Source of the DNA: Hyphomonas sp.
GTDB taxonomy: Bacteria > Pseudomonadota > Alphaproteobacteria > Caulobacterales > Hyphomonadaceae
Assembly: GCF_022844445.1 (NCBI RefSeq)
Contig: NZ_JALHLS010000015.1
Coordinates: forward strand, 1 to 59,402
DNA length: 59,402 bases
Reading direction: 5' to 3'
Part shown: one piece after another, positions 52,349-59,402 of the stretch
How positions within the stretch are numbered: position 1 is the first letter of the stretch
Layout of the letters: every line of letters begins with the position of its first letter
The notes under the pieces: model-generated
Database searches by the model: none
Seen by the model: the letters and a program-made list of their open reading frames with translations, nothing else
Told to the model about the DNA's origin: nothing
Translations under genes and position numbers: made by a program

Positions 52349-54310
52349 ATGAAACTCGGTGTCTGCTACTATCCCGAACACTGGCCCAGATCCGATTGGC
52401 CGGAGGACGCGCGCCTGATGCGCGCGGCCGGGCTGACCCATGTCCGGATCGGCGAGTTTGCCTGGTCCAGGCTGGAGCCCAGACCGGGGGCCTATGACTG
52501 GGCCTGGCTCGATACGGCGATCGAGGTGCTCAGCGCGGCCGGGCTTGAAGTCACGCTCGGCACGCCGACCGCGACCCCGCCGAAATGGCTCATTGATGCG
52601 TACCCGGACATCCTGCCTCTCGATGCGCATGGGAATCCCCGCAAGTTCGGGTCGCGGCGGCACTATTGCTTTTCGTCCAAGACCTACCGTGCCGAGACGG
52701 CCCGCATCGTGGAGGCTCTGGCGCGCCGATACGGAGCCCATCCCGGTGTGACGATGTGGCAGACCGACAACGAATATGGTCATCACGGCTCGGACGAAAG
52801 CTTCTCCGCAGATGCGGTCGCTGCGTTCAGGGTCTGGCTTGAAAATCGGTATACGGACATTCACGCGCTGAACGAGGCCTGGGGAACCGTATTCTGGTCA
52901 CAGGAATATAACGCTTTCGGCGAGATCGATCCCCCGGCGGCGACGGTAACAGAGGCCAATCCGTCACACCGGCTGGACTGGCGGCGCTTCTGCTCTGACC
53001 AGATGTGCAGCTACAACCAGCTCCAGGTCGACATCATCCGCCGCCACAGCCCCGGGCGTCCGGTCACGCACAATTTTATCGGGGACTTCTACCGGCTCGA
53101 CCACCGCGACATTTCGCGGTCACTGGATATCGCGACCTGGGACAGCTACCCGATCGGATTGCTCAGTGAAAGCCAGGCCCCCCGGGACCTCAAAGCGCGC
53201 TGGCTGAGGGCGGGGGACCCGGATTTTGCCGCGTTCAATCATGACGTCTTCCGCGCCTGCGCGCCGCGCTGGGCCGTCATGGAACAGCAGCCCGGCCCGG
53301 TAAACTGGGCGACCTATAACGCGGCGCCGGCGCCGGGCATGGTGCGGGTATGGACCTGGGAGGCATTCGCGCACGGCGCGGATTTCGTGAGCTATTTCCG
53401 GTGGCGGCAGGCGCCGTTTGCGCAGGAGCAGATGCATGCGGGACTTCTTGCGCCGGACCGCGCCCCGCAGCCCGTGCTTGAAGAGATAAGGCAGGTCGGA
53501 CGCGAGATGGAACGCGTCGCGGGCATGGCGCAAGACCGCGCAGAGATCGCGATCCTGATTGACTATCCCAGCCTGTGGCAACACGAGATCCAGCCGCAGG
53601 GCAATCGCCGCGGTCCGCTCGAGCCCAGCCGGGCAGCCTATGCGGCCTGCCGGCGCCTCGGGCGGAATGTCGACATCGTTTTCAGCGATACCAAGCTGGA
53701 CGGCTACAAGGTCGTGATCGTGCCGAGCGTGCCTGTCATTACCCAAGAGATGGAGGCCCACTTGACGTCATCGGGCGCGCTCGTCCTTGCGACGGCGCTC
53801 ACGGGGTCGCGGACACCGGAAGGCCGGATCCCTGAAACTCTTGCGCCGGGGCGATTGCGACGAGCCTTTGACGTACGCGTTGAACAGCTCGAGACCCTGC
53901 CGGACTTTGTACCGGTGGATGTGCAGGTCGGTGAGGAGGTGCTGCGCGCCGAGCGCTGGCGCGAGACGATCACAACAGGATCCGAGGTTCTTGGCCGCTT
54001 TGCCGATGGTAAACCTGCCTGGGTGCGCAATGGGAGGCTCTACTATGCCGCGTTCTGGCCAGGCGAAAGCCTCATGACCGAACTGGTCGGCCGGCTGTGT
54101 GACGCGGCCGGCCTTGCCCGCCGCGATGTCGGACCCGACCTTCGGCTTCGGCGCGCCGGAGGCATCCAGTTTGCCTTCAATTACGGGCCGGGCCGGCAGG
54201 ACCTTTGCCGGATCGGCGCACCGCGCAGCGCGGACGCCTATCTCATCGGCAGCGCAGACCTTGCGCCTTTTGACATCGCCGCCTGGCCTTGCAAGGCGGG
54301 CACCGGGTGA
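52349..54310 (+). CDS. Beta-galactosidase (GH42)
   Basis: 653 aa from the ATG at 52349 (MKLGVCYYPEHWP). GH42 markers: the acid/base Glu142 in WQTDNEYGHH, nucleophile Glu312 in AVMEQQPGPVNW, and the RLDWRRFCSDQ segment. Cytoplasmic. Hydrolyses beta-galactosides such as lactose or plant/algal galactosides and feeds galactose into the adjacent Leloir operon. Completes the sugar cluster; no transporter is present in the window. Confidence 0.93.
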   Translation: MKLGVCYYPEHWPRSDWPEDARLMRAAGLTHVRIGEFAWSRLEPRPGAYDWAWLDTAIEVLSAAGLEVTLGTPTATPPKWLIDAYPDILPLDAHGNPRKFGSRRHYCFSSKTYRAETARIVEALARRYGAHPGVTMWQTDNEYGHHGSDESFSADAVAAFRVWLENRYTDIHALNEAWGTVFWSQEYNAFGEIDPPAATVTEANPSHRLDWRRFCSDQMCSYNQLQVDIIRRHSPGRPVTHNFIGDFYRLDHRDISRSLDIATWDSYPIGLLSESQAPRDLKARWLRAGDPDFAAFNHDVFRACAPRWAVMEQQPGPVNWATYNAAPAPGMVRVWTWEAFAHGADFVSYFRWRQAPFAQEQMHAGLLAPDRAPQPVLEEIRQVGREMERVAGMAQDRAEIAILIDYPSLWQHEIQPQGNRRGPLEPSRAAYAACRRLGRNVDIVFSDTKLDGYKVVIVPSVPVITQEMEAHLTSSGALVLATALTGSRTPEGRIPETLAPGRLRRAFDVRVEQLETLPDFVPVDVQVGEEVLRAERWRETITTGSEVLGRFADGKPAWVRNGRLYYAAFWPGESLMTELVGRLCDAAGLARRDVGPDLRLRRAGGIQFAFNYGPGRQDLCRIGAPRSADAYLIGSADLAPFDIAAWPCKAGTG

Positions 54311-54369
54311 GGGCGCGCTCCGGCGCGTGTCCGGCAGACCGGGCGCTGGCGGCTGCCTGAACGGGTCAA

Positions 54370-54415
54370 TCCGCCGTCAGGCCAGCCTGGGACACGGGCC
54401 AGACCTGACGGCGGA
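54370..54415. repeat. 12-bp inverted repeat between convergent genes
   Basis: TCCGCCGTCAGG and CCTGACGGCGGA form a perfect 12-bp stem with a 22-nt loop, placed just between the ends of the beta-galactosidase and the secreted-protein gene. Probably a shared bidirectional terminator-like structure; no clear T-run. Confidence 0.6.
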
Positions 54416-54421
54416 CCGGCA

Positions 54422-55408
54422 TCAGTCGGGCAAGCCCGCTGGGCCCTTGGCGAGTGCGGCCTCCATCGCCTGCTGGCAGGATCCCGCACCCCTCAAGTCG
54501 ACAAAGCCAACCACGTGCGGCACGGCAAAGAAGTCGTTCGACTCCATGAGCGCGTTCGCGACGGAATAGGCGGAGGAGGCTTTCACGAGTGAGTCATAGT
54601 CGGCGCTGGTTGCCGAGCCACCCGCCACTTCGCTCAAGGTTGAAGAAGAGGCCATTCCGATGATCTCGCTTTTAAGGGCCCCTTCGAGCTTGCCGCTGCT
54701 GGCCGACAGCGCCAGCTTGGGAAGGCCGAGTCCGATGCCGCTTTCCTTGGCTTTGATGGTTGCTTCGACCCTGAGGCCGACGCCGACCAGGAGACGCCCG
54801 GCGCCCGGATCTGCCGCCGAACAGGGCGCGTCCATGTACCGGAAGTTGTTGTACACGAGGATATAGGTTTTCCGTTTGAGGCTTCCGGTTACCGGTATGA
54901 TCGAGAGTGAACCGTCGGACTTGATCTCGATGATCTGGGTCGTCGTGTAAGAATTGGAAAGCAAGTTTCGCCGGGCGCCCGGCTCCAGTTCGGACCAGTA
55001 CCTCGTCACCGACTGGCCGTCTTCGATCACGTCGACCTTGTCCACCTTTTCCCCTCTCCAGGGGATCACGTCCGGCGACCAGGCCAGGGGCGCGATCCGC
55101 GTCTCGCCCTTGAGCGACAAGGCCCTGATCCCGACCGTCGCCTCATCTGGAAAGCGCTTGTTTCTTTGCGCTGCCGGGGCCTGAGCCATGACTTGCGGCA
55201 TCCCGGCCGACACGGCGCGAAGGCTGTCTTCCGGCAGCGAGACGTCGAAGGTCTGGGCGGACATTGCCGGATGCAAAAGCGCAAGCGCCGCACTGATGAC
55301 AAGCGCGCGCAGGGCGTTTGGTGATGGAGGATTGCCGCGCGCGCCGGCCGCGCCGCCTGAACGGCTGGCCTGCATTTCTCCAAGCTGTTTCGCGGTCCTG
55401 GTACCCAT
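54422..55408 (-). CDS. Secreted protein of unknown function
   Basis: 328 aa with an N-terminal signal (LRALVISAALALLHPAMSAQ) after a basic stretch. Beta-rich: DVSLPEDSLRAVSAG, ALSLKGETRIAPLAW, IIEIKSDGSLSIIPVTG, LVGVGLRVEATIKAKE. Contains two cysteines (APCSAAD, GSCQQAM). No family recognised. Alone, with no operon. Confidence 0.6.
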   Translation of the reverse strand: MGTRTAKQLGEMQASRSGGAAGARGNPPSPNALRALVISAALALLHPAMSAQTFDVSLPEDSLRAVSAGMPQVMAQAPAAQRNKRFPDEATVGIRALSLKGETRIAPLAWSPDVIPWRGEKVDKVDVIEDGQSVTRYWSELEPGARRNLLSNSYTTTQIIEIKSDGSLSIIPVTGSLKRKTYILVYNNFRYMDAPCSAADPGAGRLLVGVGLRVEATIKAKESGIGLGLPKLALSASSGKLEGALKSEIIGMASSSTLSEVAGGSATSADYDSLVKASSAYSVANALMESNDFFAVPHVVGFVDLRGAGSCQQAMEAALAKGPAGLPD

Positions 55409-55697
55409 GATTGCCCCTGTCTGTGCTGGAGCCTGCCCCTCTTGCCGACCGGCAAGTCTGGAATGGCCCTCCGGGAGCTTCGTACACGGCAGATCAGCGC
55501 CCGCGCATTCGTAATGGCCCTTAGTTTGCCGGGGCCCTTCAATGCGCCGCCTTGAGCGCAGTCTGCGCGGCGATCCCTCGCGGTTGCGTCGGCAGCCGCC
55601 AGGCAGACCGTCAGCCGGGGCAGGGAGGGCAGCAGTGCGGTCCTGTCGCCCTGCGGGTCAGGCGGGCGCCTCGTCCGGTCTTGCCGGCTTTTTGGGT

Positions 55698-57422
55698 TCA
55701 CCAACCGCCGCCGCCGCCGCCGCCTCCACCGCCGCCGGATGAGCCTCCGCCTCCGGACCCTGACGAACCCGAGCTCTGCGGCAGCGCGCTTGATACGCCG
55801 GAACTCAGGCTCGAGATCAGCGCGTCGTTCAGCCCTGAAAGCGATCGGCCGCTGCTGCTGGAGAAGCCCGCCCATGCGGGATGGTAGTCTTCAGCTTCCG
55901 TCGGCAGAAGCTTTTCGAAGTGCCGGGTCCATGGCTTCTCGACGCCGAGCGCCACCGCGTAGGGAAGGAAGGTCTCGTAGCGCGCCTTCGACATGGGAGG
56001 CGGTGACGCGCTGCCCACCTCGACCGCATTGAGCTGCAGTTTCTCAGCGGTTTCCATGTACAGCCGGAAGCCCTCGATCTCGGTACGGACCTTCTGGCCT
56101 TTCGGCGTCGGCGCGGGCATCAGGTAAAGGAAAAGGATGTTCAGGGCCGCAAGCGCCAGAACGGTCGCTGTGTGCCACATCGTCCACACGGATGCCTGAG
56201 TGATCGCAAACGCGAGGCCGCCCGCTGTGACGATGAGGCCTGCAATCGTGTAGCCGGCATTCCACCTGAAATAAGCCGCGCCGTATTTCCGGGAGAGCGC
56301 CGAAGAAAACGACGTGTAGGCGCTGGTCAAGCCCGCGTCATACTGCCGGTCGAGAACCTTGCGGCTGGCCGTGCTGAACAGCTGCTTGACGAGCGCTGCG
56401 TCCTCGGCCGAAAGGCCTGCCGGAGCATCTTTCCCCGGCATCCTCTCAAGGACAATGACATTCTTCTGCGACGCGTCGATCCTGATCCGCCCCTTGACCG
56501 CGAGGTTCAGCAGCGCCGAGATCATCGCCCCGTTGCCGCGAAGTCCGCGGTAGTAGATGTGATGCGCCGCGGCCGGCGAATACCCTTTCGGCGGCTCGTA
56601 GAGCGGAAATACCGGCCCTTTCGGCGGATCGCGGCCAACGCGGTCAAAACTGCGGATATGAAACCAGGAGAGCGCCGCCAATGACGCCAGCAGGACCGCG
56701 AGCGCGCCATTGTGCTGCCACCAAAGCCAGCCTTCGTCGATGGGCGAGGGCGGGTCGATCAATCCCTTGTCAAACCCGATCGCGATCGTCAGTCCCTCGC
56801 CTGCAGCAAGCCGGCGCGTAGTCTCGAACGTGTGCAGGCCATCTGTCTCGGCGTAGGTATAGTCGGCGCCGGCAAGACCCAGAGCGCCGGTATAGGCCTT
56901 CGTCGCCGAGACCCGTGCGCCCGGCGGAAGCTCTACGCTTACCCGGGACGCCAGGATCGGGAAGGACCAGTAGTTGCCGGTCACGTTCCAGTAGACTTCG
57001 TCATAACCTGGAAAATAGCGGACTTGGTTCCTGACGCGGTAGCGGACCTCGTAGGTTTGCGCTCCAGGCTCCAGGAACACGTCCGAGTCGCCGATCCGGA
57101 TCCTGTAGGCGCCCCCGTCGGTTTCGGTGGCGAAGGGCTCGTCCCGGCCGTTACGCTGCACGCCGAGCACGCTGTAGCCGTAGGTAAGCCGGGCGCCGTT
57201 GTTTTCGAAGTATCTCGGAAGGTCGCGGAATATGCCCCGGCGGATCTGCCCGCCTTCGGCCGTCACGGCGATGCGTTCGGTTACAATCAGGTCGCCGTCG
57301 GTCTGCACGACGAGCGTCACGTCGAACCTGTCAATCTGCTCATCTGCGCCCGCTGCCATGGCAAACAGCACCGACAGGAGCCCGGCGAGCAGCGCGAAGA
57401 CCAGAGACCGACGTGCGATCAT
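55698..57422 (-). CDS. DUF2207 membrane protein with poly-Gly tail
   Basis: 574 aa. Signal peptide, periplasmic DUF2207 domain (RRGIFRDLPRYFENNG, YEVRYRVRNQVRYFPGYDE, WNVTGNYWSFPI), membrane helices (about 235-260, 385-440), and a C-terminal tail of Ser and long Gly runs (11 Gly in a row before the final Trp). Overlaps lemA by 4 nt (57419-57422), as is common for DUF2207-LemA pairs. Function unknown, thought membrane-stress related. Confidence 0.85.
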   Translation of the reverse strand: MIARRSLVFALLAGLLSVLFAMAAGADEQIDRFDVTLVVQTDGDLIVTERIAVTAEGGQIRRGIFRDLPRYFENNGARLTYGYSVLGVQRNGRDEPFATETDGGAYRIRIGDSDVFLEPGAQTYEVRYRVRNQVRYFPGYDEVYWNVTGNYWSFPILASRVSVELPPGARVSATKAYTGALGLAGADYTYAETDGLHTFETTRRLAAGEGLTIAIGFDKGLIDPPSPIDEGWLWWQHNGALAVLLASLAALSWFHIRSFDRVGRDPPKGPVFPLYEPPKGYSPAAAHHIYYRGLRGNGAMISALLNLAVKGRIRIDASQKNVIVLERMPGKDAPAGLSAEDAALVKQLFSTASRKVLDRQYDAGLTSAYTSFSSALSRKYGAAYFRWNAGYTIAGLIVTAGGLAFAITQASVWTMWHTATVLALAALNILFLYLMPAPTPKGQKVRTEIEGFRLYMETAEKLQLNAVEVGSASPPPMSKARYETFLPYAVALGVEKPWTRHFEKLLPTEAEDYHPAWAGFSSSSGRSLSGLNDALISSLSSGVSSALPQSSGSSGSGGGGSSGGGGGGGGGGGW

Positions 57423-57979
57423 GTCGGGCCCAGCCTGACTTGCGGCGCTTCCCGGTCGGCGCTCCGGATCTCGAAATAGTCTCGCGGCGAAAAGCCGATC
57501 ACCGGCGCCACTAGGTTTGCCGGGAAACTTTGCACGGCCGTGTTCAGTTCGCGCACGGCGCCGTTATAGAAGCGGCGCGCCATCTCGATCTGGTTCTCCG
57601 TATCGACGAGTTCGCTCTGGAGATCTGCGAAGTTCAGGCTCGCCTTGAGATCGGGATAGGCTTCCGCGAGCGCCAGCAGTTGCGTGACCGGCGCGGAAAG
57701 CGCTCCTTCCGCCTCGGCGCGCCGGACCGGGTCTTCCCCTGCTATGAGCGCTAGTGAGCGTTTTTCCGCGATGTCTTCGAACAGGGTCCGCTCATGGGCC
57801 GCATAGGCGCGCACGACGTCCACGAGACGGGGCACAAGGTCGGATCGGCGCTTCAGCTGAACATCGATATCGGCCCAGCCATTGTTGACCATCTGCCATT
57901 TGTGAACGAGCAGATTGTAGAGCCAGATGACCCCGACCAGCAGCGCCAGGGCCGCCGCGACAAGACCATAGATCATCAT
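57419..57979 (-). CDS. LemA family protein
   Basis: 186 aa from the ATG at 57979 (GGAGA 6 nt upstream). One N-terminal membrane helix (MMIYGLVAAALALLVGVIWL), then the family hallmark LLVHKWQMVNNGWADIDVQLKRR-type segment (NNGWADIDVQLKRRSDLVPR) and a helical bundle ending FSPRDYFEIR. Partner of the DUF2207 gene. Function unresolved in the family. Confidence 0.9.
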   Translation of the reverse strand: MMIYGLVAAALALLVGVIWLYNLLVHKWQMVNNGWADIDVQLKRRSDLVPRLVDVVRAYAAHERTLFEDIAEKRSLALIAGEDPVRRAEAEGALSAPVTQLLALAEAYPDLKASLNFADLQSELVDTENQIEMARRFYNGAVRELNTAVQSFPANLVAPVIGFSPRDYFEIRSADREAPQVRLGPT

Positions 57980-58121
57980 CGCAATCTCTCCGCTGACATC
58001 ACGTCTATCCCGTCCCGAGAAACGGCATGCCGGACGCACCGTCAAGCTTTGCCGGCCGCCATCGACAAGCCGGGCAGGGCAGAGGGCAAGCCAAGTTTCG
58101 CCGCAAGAGGCTCCGTGCGGC

Positions 58122-58520
58122 CTACCGAAACAAGCTTTGCAGGCGCGGCCTGATCTTGAGGAAGGCTACGTAGAGGCGCTCAAGCAGCCACAGAAGCACC
58201 GGGATCCGGGCCAGTTCACCCGCGGGCCTCAGGACGGGAATGGCGCGCCAAATGGCCGCGAAGGCCGCTGCGCCGGACACGACTGGCTGGCCCTTTTCCC
58301 GGGCATGGAAACGGGCCAGAAGGTCGGCGCGGTCCAGCGGGCAGCCGGCGCCGGGCTGGCTGACATCCTCGAAGTGGATTGCCCCGCGCCGGTCCAGCCG
58401 CCGGAACAAGGCGATCTCGCGCCGGCACAGGGGGCAGCTCCCGTCAAACCAGACGGTCAGGCGTGCGTCGGCCCGGCCCGCGGAACGGGTGTCCGGCGTC
58501 TTGTGTTCTGGCATCGACAT
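58122..58520 (-). CDS. DCC-family (DUF393) thiol-redox protein
   Basis: 132 aa. The DxxCxxC motif appears as FDGSCPLCRREI, typical of DCC thiol-disulfide oxidoreductase-like proteins, with a short hydrophobic C-terminal helix (LARIPVLLWLLERLYVAFL). Redox or metal role unproven. Lies beside lemA but separated by 142 nt, and divergent from folE. Confidence 0.83.
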   Translation of the reverse strand: MSMPEHKTPDTRSAGRADARLTVWFDGSCPLCRREIALFRRLDRRGAIHFEDVSQPGAGCPLDRADLLARFHAREKGQPVVSGAAAFAAIWRAIPVLRPAGELARIPVLLWLLERLYVAFLKIRPRLQSLFR

Positions 58521-58855
58521 GCGGCGGGCTTTCCTCAGGGCGCATCGCTTGCGCCTCGGCTCCCAGCTTCAGGCAGTGGGCGCTTTGGTTTACGCTGGCG
58601 CCGCGTTGCTGGATCGCCCCGGGGAGCTGCCCCTTCCGCGCGCGTTGTACTTCAAGGGCGCGGGGTCTATACAAAGGGCCGCCAGCCTGGCGGCAAGTGG
58701 ACGTCATGGCCCTGTCTTCGGCGCAGGCGCCGGTTTGCGCATTTTTGACCTTGCGCCTCGCCGGATTAGTTACTGGGCACACGCCAAGACATGCACGGCG
58801 GCGCAGGCACCAGATCCTTGGCGTCCTGCCTTCCTGCCAGAGAACCAAGCTGCAC
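58521..58855. other. Divergent promoter region upstream of folE
   Basis: 335 nt with only shadow frames. A TTGACC occurs near 58745 without a convincing -10. No riboswitch fold recognised. Confidence 0.4.
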
Positions 58856-59402
58856 ATGAACGATAAGACCAAGACGCCTGAAACCACCCCGGGAGAGCCG
58901 GTTTCCTCCAGAATCCGCAAGCGCATCGAACGCGCCAAGAAAAGATTTCACGCCAACGACAATATCTCGGCTTTCCTGAAGCCGGGCGAACTCGACGAGT
59001 TGCTGGCGGAAGTCGAAAGCAAGTTCAAAGGCGTGCTCGACAGCCTGGTGATTGACACCAAGAGTGATCACAACACGCACGATACCGCCCGGCGCGTCGC
59101 GAAAATGTACCTGACCGAGGTGTTTGCCGGCCGCTATGTCGAGCCGCCGGCGGTGACAGAGTTCCCGAATGCCGAATCCCTGAATGAGTTGATGATCGTC
59201 GGTCCCATAAAGGTCCGCAGCGCCTGCAGCCATCACTTCTGCCCGATCATGGGCCGGTTATGGATCGGCATCATGCCCAACGAGCATTCCAACCTCATCG
59301 GACTGTCAAAATACTCGCGCCTTGCCGAGTGGATCATGTCGCGCCCGCAGATCCAGGAGGAGGCCATCACGCAAATGGCCGAAGTGCTGATGAACAAGGT
59401 CC
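58856..59402 (+). CDS. folE: GTP cyclohydrolase I (partial)
   Basis: The first enzyme of folate/pterin synthesis (GTP to 7,8-dihydroneopterin triphosphate). 182 codons before the right edge; no stop reached. The zinc and catalytic motif SACSHHFCPIMG (Cys, two His) is present with a Ser where many FolE proteins have Glu (CEHH), and HDTARRVAKMYL and NLIGLSKYSRLAEW follow. Starts at ATG 58856; the SD is weak. Confidence 0.93.
   Translation, partial: MNDKTKTPETTPGEPVSSRIRKRIERAKKRFHANDNISAFLKPGELDELLAEVESKFKGVLDSLVIDTKSDHNTHDTARRVAKMYLTEVFAGRYVEPPAVTEFPNAESLNELMIVGPIKVRSACSHHFCPIMGRLWIGIMPNEHSNLIGLSKYSRLAEWIMSRPQIQEEAITQMAEVLMNKV

Noticed and set aside
1..59402. CRISPR array, tRNA, rRNA or insertion sequence
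   Set aside because: I found no regularly spaced repeats, no GTTCGA-type tRNA arm with matching stems, and no transposase motif.

Overview
The window is GC-rich, densely coded DNA from an alphaproteobacterium. The style of its genes (a TonB-dependent receptor, acyl-CoA and SDR catabolic genes, a DUF3604 pair, LemA/DUF2207, and an alphaproteobacterial trb conjugation operon) suggests an aerobic, probably aquatic member of the Hyphomonadaceae/Caulobacterales or Sphingomonadales. This is inferred from gene content; there is no rRNA or tRNA in the window to anchor it.

Layout. (1) 1-5634, minus: type IV secretion operon trbB-C-D-E-J-L running off the left edge. (2) 5846-6307: a small K+-channel-like protein. 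(3) 6588-12357: two divergent DUF3604 lipoproteins, one followed by a PPIase and a HupE/UreJ membrane protein. (4) 12674-15446: a CadC/ToxR-like membrane regulator divergent from a serine hydrolase. (5) 15792-20352: pyrC, a DUF6671-like protein, a small Cys-containing lipoprotein and an NDH-2/FSP1-like oxidoreductase. (6) 20454-24479: a compact aromatic-degradation operon (extradiol dioxygenase, FAH hydrolase, flavin hydroxylase) divergent from a TetR regulator, with two TTGAC-N6-GTCAA palindromes between them. (7) 24584-29433: a Tat-exported amine oxidase, a methyltransferase with a G9 tract, and a two-component system. (8) 29475-42818: a catabolic island with a MaoC-like protein, acyl-CoA dehydrogenase, acyl-CoA ligase, TonB receptor, two SDRs, an epoxide-hydrolase-like protein, a TetR regulator, a two-module VOC protein, a GPH/MFS transporter and a lipoprotein esterase. 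(9) 42913-43340: a frameshifted aldose 1-epimerase remnant. (10) 43585-47128: a lipoprotein, a LuxR-type HTH protein and a secreted protein of unknown role. (11) 47188-54310: a Leloir galactose operon (galT-galK-galM) divergent from alpha-galactosidase (GH36) and beta-galactosidase (GH42). (12) 54422-58520: a secreted unknown protein, DUF2207, LemA and a DCC protein. (13) 58856 to the right edge: GTP cyclohydrolase I.

The most striking non-gene signal is a 20-bp element, TATTGAC-N6-TATAATA. It occurs five times with 13-14 of the 14 fixed bases, and a sixth time in a degenerate form. Each copy lies 16-38 nt upstream of a start codon of the catabolic island. It ties the receptor, the CoA-ligase operon, the SDR operon, the hydrolase, the transporter/VOC operon and the esterase into one apparent regulon. 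The obvious candidate regulator is the TetR gene at 38341, which lies inside the island. The island reads as uptake (TonB receptor, GPH transporter), ester or epoxide opening, oxidation by SDRs and ring or side-chain breakdown via CoA thioesters. Its substrate cannot be read from the sequence.
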